DNA from: Paenibacillus sp. GSMTC-2017
GTDB lineage: Bacteria > Bacillota > Bacilli > Paenibacillales > Paenibacillaceae
Direction: 5' to 3'
Length of the DNA stretch: 64,000 nucleotides
Assembly (NCBI RefSeq): GCF_016019935.1
Contig: NZ_JAECMT010000002.1
Span: forward strand, 682,001-746,000
Shown here: piece after piece, positions 55,929-63,933 of the stretch
Numbering within the stretch: the stretch's first letter is position 1
Layout: every line of letters starts with the position of its first letter
Notes under the pieces: model-generated
The model's database searches: none
The model's input: the letters and a program-made list of their open reading frames with translations, nothing else
Told to the model about the DNA's origin: nothing
Position numbers and translations under genes: made by a program

Positions 55929-56085
55929 CTTCTGGTTCCCCCTGATTATTCGCAATGTCCTTGCAATGTTCATGACCGCAATTCAAGTAGTAGTGCATCA
56001 CCTTCTCTGTATCCAAGGTGTCAATAACCGTGCCGCAATTTTTGCATAAAATAACGCCTAAATTTACCTTGCTGCTATTTCGCAT
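55915..56085 (-). CDS. SR1P-like (GapA-binding peptide) small zinc-ribbon protein
   Basis: 56 residues. It overlaps the end of gapB by 22 bases and the start of ppdK by 14, with a GGGGGTGTGAGAGA ribosome site. The core LGVILCKNCGTVIDTLDTEK followed by VMHYYLNCGHEHC lines up with the B. subtilis peptide SR1P (recalled as GTIVCQDC, ID, F-x-DEKV, LY, CG). Four Cys (14, 17, 36, 41) and two His (38, 40) suggest a zinc site. SR1P binds the glycolytic GapA and enhances RNase J1 activity; it is encoded there by the dual-function RNA SR1, which CcpN represses. Here the peptide is instead translated from a gluconeogenic operon. The open frame, ribosome site and tight overlaps on both sides support a real gene; the family name is from motif comparison only. 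Confidence 0.75.
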   Translation of the reverse strand: MRNSSKVNLGVILCKNCGTVIDTLDTEKVMHYYLNCGHEHCKDIANNQGEPEDDTE

Positions 56086-57107
56086 TCTCTCACACCCCCG
56101 GAAGTTATAGACTTGCCCACCAATTGTGCCAAATCCATTACTCTACAAGAATAGCCCCACTCATTGTCATACCAAGCGAGCACTTTCAATTGATCTCCAC
56201 TTACCATAAGAGAAGGAGCATCTATAATTGCTGAATGCGAATTTCCAATATAATCAGATGAAACAAGAGGAGCATCGACTACATCCATATATGATTTCAT
56301 GTACGTGGAAGATGCGTTAGTAAAAGCTTGTTTTACTTCTTCAGTTGTAGTTCGATTTTTTAAATGAACCGTCAAATCTACTAACGATACATCCGGCGTA
56401 GGTACTCTGAGCGATATGCCTTGAACTAACGGTGCAAGATGCGGAAGAACGTCGGTGAGTGCTTTTCCAACCCCGGTTGAAGTTGGGATGATCGACTGCG
56501 CACATCCGCGTGCCCGCCTTAGATCTTTGTGTGGATTGTCCATATGATTCTGATCGCTAGTGTACGCATGCACTGTTGTCATCCAACCTTGTTTAACACC
56601 AAAGTTACGATCAAGTACATCTAGCACAGGAGCTACACAATTTGTTGTACATGATGCTGCTGATAAAATGCGATGACGAGCTGGATCATAATTTTGATCG
56701 TTTACACCCATCACAACTGTTAAATCCACTTGTTTACCTGGTGCTGTAAGAATGACATGTTCTGCCCCAGCTGCAATATGTTTGGAAGCGCCTTCACGAT
56801 CATTAAACTTACCCGTCGCATCAATTGCTATCGTTACGCCATGTTCCTTCCAAGGAAGGCGAGCTGGATCTCTTTCCATCACATAGTGAATTTTATTGCC
56901 GTTTATGATTAAATTTCCATCTTGTACGGCCACTTCCGCATCCCAGATTCCATGTATCGTGTCATATTTCAATAAATGTGCAATTGTTTCAACAGGATAG
57001 GTGGAGTTCACCACTTTAATTTGAATGTTATCTACATTTTTGGAAAAAGCTCTCCGAATAACTAGTCTTCCGATTCTTCCTGTGCCGCTAATCCCTACTC
57101 CAACCAT
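56064..57107 (-). CDS. gapB: glyceraldehyde-3-phosphate dehydrogenase, GapB (gluconeogenic) type
   Basis: 347 residues from the ATG at 57107; an ATG three codons earlier (57116) is only two bases from the GGGGG block. The NAD(P)-binding motif reads GISGTGRIGR rather than the usual INGFGRIGR. The catalytic Cys153 lies in SAASCTTNC; PHKDLRRARGCAQSIIPTST and WYDNEWGYSCRVMDL are family signatures. The protein resembles B. subtilis GapB (KYDTIHG, MTTVHAYTSDQNHMDNPHKD), the NADP-preferring enzyme used in gluconeogenesis, rather than glycolytic GapA. It leads an operon gapB, SR1P-like gene, ppdK, PPDK regulator, all overlapping. In B. subtilis this gene is repressed by CcpN on glucose; one candidate CcpN-like box lies upstream. 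Confidence 0.92.
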   Translation of the reverse strand: MVGVGISGTGRIGRLVIRRAFSKNVDNIQIKVVNSTYPVETIAHLLKYDTIHGIWDAEVAVQDGNLIINGNKIHYVMERDPARLPWKEHGVTIAIDATGKFNDREGASKHIAAGAEHVILTAPGKQVDLTVVMGVNDQNYDPARHRILSAASCTTNCVAPVLDVLDRNFGVKQGWMTTVHAYTSDQNHMDNPHKDLRRARGCAQSIIPTSTGVGKALTDVLPHLAPLVQGISLRVPTPDVSLVDLTVHLKNRTTTEEVKQAFTNASSTYMKSYMDVVDAPLVSSDYIGNSHSAIIDAPSLMVSGDQLKVLAWYDNEWGYSCRVMDLAQLVGKSITSGGVRECEIAAR

Positions 57108-57322
57108 AATCACCATGACCCCCTGTTGTTATTCAGATTGATATAGTACATCTCATATATTATTTATGACATACTATATAAATATATGCAACATATAAAT
57201 TATGTAATGTGACTAAAATGTTTTATTATACGTCATATATGTGAATTGAAATGAAATGGTCAGCATATTTAAAAGACAACTCGTCTATTTACGTGTCTTG
57301 ATTATACACGCTTTTGATAATA

Positions 57323-57351
57323 TTGACACCATGTCATAATTATTATATAGT
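57323..57351 (+). promoter_or_regulatory. sigma-A promoter of kynU with an overlapping inverted repeat
   Basis: TTGACA, 17 bases, TATAGT. Inside it TGACA-CCA-TGTCA (57324-57336) is a perfect 5-bp inverted repeat covering the -35, a candidate operator. Confidence 0.75.
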
Positions 57352-57395
57352 TAATTACACAATAGTAGACTTTTCATTAAGAAGAGGTGACATAA

Positions 57396-58682
57396 TTGAA
57401 AGCGATTACGGAAGATTACACGTTAGACTATGCCAAACAGTTAGATCAGATGGATGAATTGGCACACTTGCGCGAAGAGTTCATTTTACCCGAAGGTATG
57501 ACTTATTTAGATGGAAATTCACTTGGACTAATGTCCAAACGTGCAGAACGTACGATGCTCGAAATCATTGAATCGTGGAAAACACAAACAATAGAAGGCT
57601 GGACACAAGGCGAACGACCATGGTTTTTCTTGCCAGAAGCACTCTCCGAGAAGATGAGAGTACTCGTCGGAGCAGAACCTGGCGAAGTAAGTATTACTGG
57701 CTCCACATCAACTAATATTCATCAACTCGTCGCGACCTTCTATCAACCAGAAGGCAAACGCACCAAAATTATGGCTACCGAACTAGATTTTCCTACCGAT
57801 ATTTACGCACTTCAAAGTCAATTACGACTGAAAGGTTTCGATCCAGAAACAAACCTTGTCCGTGTAACTAGCCGTAATGGCCGTTTAATTGAAGAAGATG
57901 ATATTATTGCCGCAATGTCAGATGAGATTGCATTAATTCTTCTACCTACTGTGCTCTATCGCAGTGGTCAGCTACTCGATATTAAACGTTTAACGGCTGA
58001 AGCTCATGACCGTGGCATTCTTATTGGGTTTGACGGTTGTCATTCGGTAGGTTCAATTCCTCATTATTTCAGCGAATGGGATGTAGACTTTGCACTATGG
58101 TGTAATTACAAATATTTAAATGGTGGACCAGGAAGTGTCGCTTCCTTATATGTAAACAAAAAGCACTTCGGGCGCACACCCGGATTAACTGGCTGGTACA
58201 GCTCGAACAAAAGCAAACAGTTTGACATGGATCACACATTAACTGTTGAATATACTGCTGGTGCTTACCAAATTGGAACACCACATATTTTCAGCATAGC
58301 GCCATTGATCGGAGCATTAGAAATTTTTGAACTGACTTCTATTGAAGCTATTCGCAAAAAGTCGTTACAGATTACGAAATACATGATCCAGTTGATCGAT
58401 CATGAATTGCAAGGTCTTGGATTCTCTGTTGCTAATCCACTCGAGGATGAGCGTCGATGTGGCCATGTCAGCCTAGAGCATGATGAGGCCATTCGGATAT
58501 GTAAAGCACTTAAACAAAATCATATTATACCTGATTACCGCGCACCAAATGTCGTTCGTTTAGCACCGGTTGCACTTTACACAACATATGAGGATGTTTG
58601 GAAGACTGTACAGATTCTTAAGAACATCATTGTGGAAAAACAATATGAAGCTTTTGATACACAACGCGGGGTAGTGGCGTAA
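57396..58682 (+). CDS. kynU: kynureninase
   Basis: 428 residues, full length, with a TTG start eight bases behind AGAGGTG. It is a PLP enzyme that splits kynurenine (or 3-hydroxykynurenine) into anthranilate (or 3-hydroxyanthranilate) and alanine. [11 protein letters not shown], the [15 protein letters not shown] segment, [12 protein letters not shown] and the Schiff-base Lys239 in [13 protein letters not shown] identify the family. It is a single gene behind its own promoter, with a near-consensus cre site over the start codon. The lower meta-cleavage genes on the other strand (60352-64000) suggest that the product is 3-hydroxyanthranilate, degraded to pyruvate and acetyl-CoA. Confidence 0.95.
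   Translation: MKAITEDYTLDYAKQLDQMDELAHLREEFILPEGMTYLDGNSLGLMSKRAERTMLEIIESWKTQTIEGWTQGERPWFFLPEALSEKMRVLVGAEPGEVSITGSTSTNIHQLVATFYQPEGKRTKIMATELDFPTDIYALQSQLRLKGFDPETNLVRVTSRNGRLIEEDDIIAAMSDEIALILLPTVLYRSGQLLDIKRLTAEAHDRGILIGFDGCHSVGSIPHYFSEWDVDFALWCNYKYLNGGPGSVASLYVNKKHFGRTPGLTGWYSSNKSKQFDMDHTLTVEYTAGAYQIGTPHIFSIAPLIGALEIFELTSIEAIRKKSLQITKYMIQLIDHELQGLGFSVANPLEDERRCGHVSLEHDEAIRICKALKQNHIIPDYRAPNVVRLAPVALYTTYEDVWKTVQILKNIIVEKQYEAFDTQRGVVA
57397..57410 (+). promoter_or_regulatory. candidate CcpA cre site overlapping the kynU start
   Basis: TGAAAGCGATTACG matches the cre consensus TGWAANCGNTNWCA at 13 of 14 positions and starts inside the TTG start codon, where bound CcpA could act as a roadblock. 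Candidate only. Confidence 0.45.
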
Positions 58683-58737
58683 TCACCTTAACTTAAATAC
58701 AGCAGCTATTAAACAAGTATAGATATGTAAATACAGA

Positions 58738-58792
58738 AAAACAGCGGCAGCTATGGACGAGTAAATAAAGTCCTGACTGTCGCTGTTTTATT
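58738..58792 (+). terminator. kynU terminator
   Basis: AAAACAGCGGCAG and CTGTCGCTGTTTT pair with one G-T across a loop of about 28 bases and end in a TTTTATT tail. Confidence 0.75.
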
Positions 58793-58807
58793 AATCTAAG
58801 GTGGATC

Positions 58808-59722
58808 CTAATTGGGGTACTCAGGGTGATTGTGACGTTTACATCCGAATAAGTAACAACTTGAACTCATTGAAGTACTAAACTTCATTAATGGGATATA
58901 GCCAAATGAAATGTGCTCATACATATTCTCATATTCACTTTTTTCATCAAGTAATTGCTGAATGTACTCTGCTTTTTCTCTTTCAGTCCAATCATCGTCG
59001 CATATCTCTGCTCTAGCTTCGCTAATTTGCTCAACTTTTTGTTGAATTACTTCATTAATAATATGACGAGCACAATTTGGGTCATTTATTTTTAATAAAG
59101 CATACACGTAACGACTTACCCAATCAGGTGTCTTCCAATATTGTTTCCACCCTTTTTCAAACCATTGAACCGATTGCTCAAAGCAACCTAATTCCACATA
59201 TAATTCTGCTATTTCAACAGTACCGACAAACTCGTCTTCTTCTTCAGAGAAAGTGCTTAGTTTATTTTTAGCTTCCTCATTTCTTCCAAGTTCGATCAAA
59301 CATTTAACATGGCTGTACAAGGAATGATCAGATTTATTCGAACAAAGAAGATAATAGTGTGAAGCCTCTTCTAAATGTCCTAAATGATAGTTCGCTACGG
59401 CTAGGTTATGATAAGCTTCATTTGATGGATGAATGAGTATCGATTGGTGTAGAACATCAAAAGCAAGTTGCCACATTTCCATTTCAATATAAATCTCACC
59501 TAATAAGTTATAAGGGAAATGAGATATTGGATTTAATTCGATTGCCTCTTTTATTAATTTCAAGGCTGCTTCCTTGTCGGACTCCTCATGGTAATAAATC
59601 CAGGCAAGGTTATTTAGCGATTGTATCGTTCGAGACTGCTCTACAGCTTTTTGAAAAAGTTTTAACGCTTCATCATATTCATTGTTTTCAAGAAACTGAA
59701 TTGCTTTTTGATTTATACTCAA
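58808..59722 (-). CDS. tetratricopeptide-repeat protein with Cys/His-rich C-terminus
   Basis: 304 residues, TTG start nine bases behind AGGAG. At least six TPR-like helical pairs fill residues 1-230, for example NEYDEALKLFQKAVEQS, LNNLAWIYYHEESDKEAALK, NPISHFPYNLLGEIYIEME and PSNEAYHNLAVANYHLGHLE. TPRs bind other proteins. The last 18 residues (CYLFGCKRHNHPEYPN and two before) contain two Cys and several His that could bind a metal. No signal peptide, so it is cytosolic. I cannot name a partner; the gene follows a decayed ORF and is convergent with kynU. Confidence 0.75.
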   Translation of the reverse strand: MSINQKAIQFLENNEYDEALKLFQKAVEQSRTIQSLNNLAWIYYHEESDKEAALKLIKEAIELNPISHFPYNLLGEIYIEMEMWQLAFDVLHQSILIHPSNEAYHNLAVANYHLGHLEEASHYYLLCSNKSDHSLYSHVKCLIELGRNEEAKNKLSTFSEEEDEFVGTVEIAELYVELGCFEQSVQWFEKGWKQYWKTPDWVSRYVYALLKINDPNCARHIINEVIQQKVEQISEARAEICDDDWTEREKAEYIQQLLDEKSEYENMYEHISFGYIPLMKFSTSMSSSCYLFGCKRHNHPEYPN

Positions 59723-60200
59723 CTATCGTATCTCCTTAATCCGGCTGATATGTACTGCCATATCGCCTCTATTGATCCGTTTATTAGGGGCAAGTTTGAA
59801 TTCACTTACTCCATCTTCACAAAAAAATTGCACACTATTCCATCGGCTTTCCATATCTCACTAAAACATGCCAGAGTAATTTTAATTGTTGCAGAACCTC
59901 GTTGTAGGTTCCTCTATCGCTCCATATACTTGGGCCGTTCGCTATTGGTTGAGCCATTTATTTGGTACGCTCCGCCAAACATTTTATTTTCCCAAACGTC
60001 ACGTTCACCACCTGAAAATGCTGATCTTCAAATATCTTCAGCTCGATGCTGGACATTTGAAGGATTTCCCTAATTGTTTGCTCCGCCTCATTTTTGTGGC
60101 TTCTTGCGTAATTTTTTATATACTCTTGGGCTAATTGCTGAGACCTCGATAATACCATAGGCAGATGAGTCCCTTCCCTTTTTATAGAATCATAATACAT
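59719..60200 (-). pseudogene. decayed ORF of unknown family
   Basis: A minus-strand frame runs from 60200 (a better start at 60158, behind GGGAAGGG) for 80 codons and stops. A second frame then continues the protein-like text FSGGERDVWENKMFGGAYQI and GSATIKITLACFSEIWKADG with in-frame stops, and ends at 59719 at the start of the TPR gene. The switch lies at CATTTTCAGG, where loss of one T from a longer run would explain it. At least one frameshift and two stops mark it as dead, unless sequencing errors are involved. I do not recognise the family. No other gene is visible in 59723-60351. Confidence 0.5.
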
Positions 60201-60260
60201 GAAGGAAGATATGTTTAACTACACTTAATTATGTTGTCCAATGAACATAGCATATTTTTC

Positions 60261-60309
60261 AAAAAAAGTGCTGATACAGAAGGTAACGACCTTCTATGTC
60301 AGCACTTTT
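60261..60309 (-). terminator. terminator of the lower meta-cleavage operon
   Basis: AAAAGTGCTGA, ACAGAAGGT, loop AACG, ACCTTCT, TCAGCACTTTT: a long nearly perfect stem flanked by A and T runs, immediately downstream of the last gene. Confidence 0.9.
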
Positions 60310-60351
60310 GGTTTTAATACTTTAAGTTCATTGTATTAACGACATCATCCA

Positions 60352-61140
60352 CTATTTACAGCTAAAAGAAACATTCCCTAGTCCAGTAAATTGTGCTGCA
60401 ATCGTATCTCCTGGACCGAATGCGAATGCTTCTGTAATCGCACCGCTTAGGATAACATCACCTTTACGTAGTCCGAGTCCGCGCTCGCCAAGCTTATTAA
60501 CTGCCCAAGCGACCGAAACAGCTGGATCACCAAGAACAGCAGCACCTGCGCCAGTTGCTACAACTTCGTTGTTTTTCGTAAATACGATGCCAACTTCAGG
60601 TAAGTTTACATCACGAACGGGTACCATTTTGCTGCCAATCATAAATTTAGCCGACGAGCAGTTGTCCGCAACTACGTCTGGTAGTGTAAATTTGAAATCT
60701 AAATAGCGGCTATCAATTATTTCAATCGCAGCAGCTACATATTGCGTAGCACGCAAAACGTCTTCACCTGTAATGTTTGTACCTTTCAAATCCTCACCCA
60801 TAAAAAAAGCAATTTCCGGCTCAGCCTTCGGATGGATCAACTTGTTAAAGTCTAGTTGCTCCCACTCTAGAGCAAGCATATCGCTCGTCAGTTCTCCATA
60901 GATAGCTTCAAAAACACCCATCATTTGCTGTTTAGCTTTGCTCGTAAGACCAAGCTTATAACCGATAGAACGTGTGCCTGTCGCAATTTTGCGCCTCAGT
61001 AACTCCTCTTGCAAATCATATGCCTTTTCTATCGTCAACCCCGGATATTTATCCGAAACTTTAACAACTTCTCTACGATCACGTTCTGCTTCGAACAAAT
61101 AAGTAACGATCTCGTTTTCTATTTCACGTGTCATTTCCAT
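60352..61140 (-). CDS. dmpH: 2-oxo-3-hexenedioate (4-oxalocrotonate) decarboxylase
   Basis: 262 residues, hydratase/decarboxylase family (fumarylacetoacetase-like fold). Metal and substrate residues lie in KAEPEIAFFMGEDL (the E-P-E-I pair), IEIIDSRYLDFKFTLPDVVA and DNCSSAKFMIG. The segment GVFEAIYGELTSDM matches the decarboxylases (XylI/DmpH/NbaG) better than the hydratases, which have a P-D-Y/F-G-H segment as in the paralogue at 63090. It turns 2-oxo-3-hexenedioate into 2-hydroxypenta-2,4-dienoate and CO2. It is the last gene of the operon, four bases after the aldolase, and ends in a strong terminator. GGGGTG lies nine bases before the ATG. Confidence 0.85.
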   Translation of the reverse strand: MEMTREIENEIVTYLFEAERDRREVVKVSDKYPGLTIEKAYDLQEELLRRKIATGTRSIGYKLGLTSKAKQQMMGVFEAIYGELTSDMLALEWEQLDFNKLIHPKAEPEIAFFMGEDLKGTNITGEDVLRATQYVAAAIEIIDSRYLDFKFTLPDVVADNCSSAKFMIGSKMVPVRDVNLPEVGIVFTKNNEVVATGAGAAVLGDPAVSVAWAVNKLGERGLGLRKGDVILSGAITEAFAFGPGDTIAAQFTGLGNVSFSCK

Positions 61141-61143
61141 CGT

Positions 61144-62175
61144 TTACTGCACCCCGCTTTTTCTTCTGTCTGCTAGTTCTGCCGCTACGTCAATGATCAT
61201 ATCTTCTTGTCCACCGATAATACCTCTGCGCCCAAGCTCGATCAAAATATCGCGAGAGTCGATTCCGAATTTTTTGCCTGCGCGCGATGCATGAAGAAGG
61301 AAACTTGAATACACTCCAGCATAACCCATAACGAGGCTTCCTGTTACAATTTCTTGTGGACGTTGAAGGAGAGGGCCAACAACATGCTCCGCCAAATCCA
61401 TCATTTTATATAAATCGATTCCGATTTTAAGACCTAAACGATCAAGTACAGCGACAAGAACCTCCGTTTGTGTATTGCCTGCTCCTGCACCCAAACAACG
61501 AACGCTGCCGTCAATGCGTGTTGCGCCTTCTTCGATCGCAACTAACGTATTTGCAACAGCGAGTGACAGATTGTTATGCGCATGGAAACCAATTTCAATC
61601 GAAAGCGATTCTCTTAATGCTTCAATCCGTTCACGAACTTGATGAGGCAACATGGCACCTGCAGAATCCGTTACGTACACAGCTTCAGCACCATAACTCT
61701 CCATTAATTTAGCTTGCTCAACAAGCTTTTCTACAGAAGCAGTATGAGACATCATTAAAAAACCTAAAGCTTCCATTCCAAGCTCTCTAGCCATATAAAG
61801 ATGTTGTGCAGATACATCTGCCTCCGTCACGTGAGTTGCAACACGAACTAGACTTGCACCTAGTGAACGAGCTTGCTTTAGTTCATGCACAGTTCCGATA
61901 CCTGGCAAAAGCAAAACAGCGATTTTTGATCGCTTACTCTCATCAACAGCCGCTTCAATAAGTTTCATCTCATCGACGAGTGAACGTCCATATTGCAGTG
62001 TTGATCCACCGAGTCCGTCTCCATGACTCACTTCAATATTGTGCACACCAGCATTATCAAGCGCACGAACAACGTCACGAACCTGAGCTTCTGTGAATTG
62101 ATGCGCAACCGCATGACTGCCGTCCCGCAAAGAAACTTCCGTAATTTGCACTGGCTTATTACTTTTCCGAATCAT
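61144..62175 (-). CDS. dmpG: 4-hydroxy-2-oxovalerate aldolase
   Basis: 343 residues from the ATG at 62175 (MIRKSNKPVQITEVSLRDGS) with GAGGTG seven bases upstream; the frame extends upstream inside the neighbouring gene. It is a DRE-TIM metallolyase: SLRDGSHAVAHQFTEAQVR holds the Asp-Arg pair, FHAHNNLSLAVANT the metal-binding His residues. GSVRCLGAGAGNTQTEV and SFLLHASRAGKKFG are typical of DmpG/MhpE. It splits 4-hydroxy-2-oxovalerate into pyruvate and acetaldehyde, and passes the aldehyde through a channel to the acylating dehydrogenase encoded just upstream (known of the family). Confidence 0.95.
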   Translation of the reverse strand: MIRKSNKPVQITEVSLRDGSHAVAHQFTEAQVRDVVRALDNAGVHNIEVSHGDGLGGSTLQYGRSLVDEMKLIEAAVDESKRSKIAVLLLPGIGTVHELKQARSLGASLVRVATHVTEADVSAQHLYMARELGMEALGFLMMSHTASVEKLVEQAKLMESYGAEAVYVTDSAGAMLPHQVRERIEALRESLSIEIGFHAHNNLSLAVANTLVAIEEGATRIDGSVRCLGAGAGNTQTEVLVAVLDRLGLKIGIDLYKMMDLAEHVVGPLLQRPQEIVTGSLVMGYAGVYSSFLLHASRAGKKFGIDSRDILIELGRRGIIGGQEDMIIDVAAELADRRKSGVQ

Positions 62176-62179
62176 CCGA

Positions 62180-63076
62180 TTACACCTCGCTCTTAGTAAC
62201 GTTGTCATTAACCGATAGACGGTTTTTAGCATAGTCTTCCGCAACACGAACAGCTGCCGCAGTCATAATATCCAAGTTTCCAGCGTAAGGAGCGAAGTAA
62301 TCACCTGCACCTTCCACTTCTAGAAATACCGTTACACGGTTCTCGTCAAAAATAGGTTCTTGCTTCAGTCGATAACCCGGCACATATTCTTTCACTCTAT
62401 CAACCATCTCGTAGATCGCTTTGCTAATAGCAGATTGATCCATATTTCTTACTTCGCAATAAACAGTATCGCGCATCATAAAAGGTGGCTCTGCTGGATT
62501 AAGGACGATTAGTGCTTTACCACGATCTGCTCCACCAACCTCTTCAATGCCACGGCGAGTCGTAATTGTAAACTCATCGATGTTGGCGCGTGTGCCAGGT
62601 CCAGCGCTTTTGCTAGAAATCGTCGCAACAATTTCCGCATATTCCACATCAGCAGCTTCATTAATAGCATGTATGATAGGAATCGTTGCTTGTCCGCCGC
62701 ACGTAATCATGTTCACATTTGTTGCATCAAGATGTTTACCCAAATTAACAACAGGCGATAGGAATGGTCCAACTGCCGCAGGCGTCAAATCGATGACGAG
62801 CTTACCAAGCCCTTGCAACACTTCATTATGTTTCACATGCGCTTTTGCAGAAGTTGCATCAAATACGATATCCGCTATATCAGGATTGTCTGCAAACGCT
62901 TGAATCCCATTCGAAAAGGTTGCATAACCACGTTGCTTCGCCCGCTCCAAACCTTCAGAGTTCGGATCAATACCCACAAGCGCAGTCATCTCTAGCCAGT
63001 CACTTCTTTCAAGCTTATACATTAGATCAGTTCCGATGTTGCCAGAACCAATTATGGCTGCTTTTATTTTCCCCAT
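62180..63076 (-). CDS. dmpF: acetaldehyde dehydrogenase (acetylating)
   Basis: 298 residues from the ATG at 63076 ([20 protein letters not shown]), which has AGGAGG nine bases upstream; the ATG at 63082 is only three bases from it. The NAD-binding motif GSGNIGTDL is at the N-terminus. The catalytic Cys lies in [32 protein letters not shown] and [15 protein letters not shown] are family blocks. It converts acetaldehyde and CoA to acetyl-CoA and works as a complex with the aldolase. It is separated from the hydratase by about 13 bases in one operon. Confidence 0.95.
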   Translation of the reverse strand: MGKIKAAIIGSGNIGTDLMYKLERSDWLEMTALVGIDPNSEGLERAKQRGYATFSNGIQAFADNPDIADIVFDATSAKAHVKHNEVLQGLGKLVIDLTPAAVGPFLSPVVNLGKHLDATNVNMITCGGQATIPIIHAINEAADVEYAEIVATISSKSAGPGTRANIDEFTITTRRGIEEVGGADRGKALIVLNPAEPPFMMRDTVYCEVRNMDQSAISKAIYEMVDRVKEYVPGYRLKQEPIFDENRVTVFLEVEGAGDYFAPYAGNLDIMTAAAVRVAEDYAKNRLSVNDNVTKSEV

Positions 63077-63089
63077 CGTCATTACCCTC

Positions 63090-63869
63090 CTACTGAAATG
63101 AAACGGATACCGATCCGATTGAGCCGAATCGTGCTTCGATGTGATCGCCCGCTTGTACAGCTACTGCCCCTGACAATGCACCTGGCAAAATAATTTCTCC
63201 AGCTTTAAGCGAAATTCCGAATTCACTAAGTTTATTCGCAAGCCATGCAATTGCATAAGCTGGATGTCCTAATGCTGCTGCACCCGCACCCGTTGCAAGC
63301 TGCTCGCCATTTTTGGAAAGGATCATACTAAGATCACGAAGATCAATGTTGTCAATCGGCGTTTTCTGACCACTTACAACGACTTTAGCCGAAGAACCAT
63401 TATCAGCTACCGTATCGATCAGCTTAATTTTCCAATCTGCAATTCTACTATCTATAATTTCTAATGTAGGAACGATATATTTGGTAGCCATAAGTACATC
63501 TAGGAAAGTAACATCTGGGCCGCTCAGATCACGATCAAGAATAAATCCGATTTCCGCTTCAATACGTGGTGCAACCATCTCACTTACCTTTACTACACCA
63601 CCATCAGCAACTTCCATATCATCAAGCAAATGTCCGTAATCTGGTTCATTGACATTTAGCATCGTTTGCATCGCTTTACTAGTTAAACCAACTTTTTTGC
63701 CGATTATTGTTTTGCCTGCCGCCTTCTTCACTTTGACGACTTGCAATTGTACATTATAAGCATCTGTAACAGTCATCTCTGAATATCGTTCTGTAAAAGG
63801 TGCGATAGCGACTTTGGTCGTTTCCGCTTCCATTAATTCATTCGCTAGCGTCTCGATGTTTGGCTTCAT
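63090..63869 (-). CDS. dmpE: 2-hydroxypenta-2,4-dienoate (2-keto-4-pentenoate) hydratase
   Basis: 259 residues, same fold as the decarboxylase at 60352. [16 protein letters not shown] is the hydratase-type segment; [13 protein letters not shown] carries the metal ligands, and [14 protein letters not shown] and [11 protein letters not shown] follow. It adds water to 2-hydroxypenta-2,4-dienoate, giving 4-hydroxy-2-oxovalerate for the aldolase. AGAGG lies about eight bases before the ATG. An intergenic palindrome separates it from the upstream aldehyde dehydrogenase. The pair may form a complex with the decarboxylase, as known for XylI-XylJ. Confidence 0.9.
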   Translation of the reverse strand: MKPNIETLANELMEAETTKVAIAPFTERYSEMTVTDAYNVQLQVVKVKKAAGKTIIGKKVGLTSKAMQTMLNVNEPDYGHLLDDMEVADGGVVKVSEMVAPRIEAEIGFILDRDLSGPDVTFLDVLMATKYIVPTLEIIDSRIADWKIKLIDTVADNGSSAKVVVSGQKTPIDNIDLRDLSMILSKNGEQLATGAGAAALGHPAYAIAWLANKLSEFGISLKAGEIILPGALSGAVAVQAGDHIEARFGSIGSVSVSFQ

Positions 63870-63904
63870 AGTATCGACCTCTCTTTTCTCCTAAAAGTAA
63901 AGCG

Positions 63905-63928
63905 GATGGTGACGAATTCGTCACCATC
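63905..63928. repeat. perfect 24-base palindrome inside the operon
   Basis: GATGGTGACGAA (63905-63916) is followed directly by its reverse complement TTCGTCACCATC (63917-63928). It lies between the aldehyde dehydrogenase stop and the hydratase ribosome site. Minus-strand RNA would fold as a 10-bp stem with a tetraloop. No T tract follows, so it may set mRNA stability or partial termination, or serve as an operator. Confidence 0.7.
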
Positions 63929-63933
63929 TTCAT

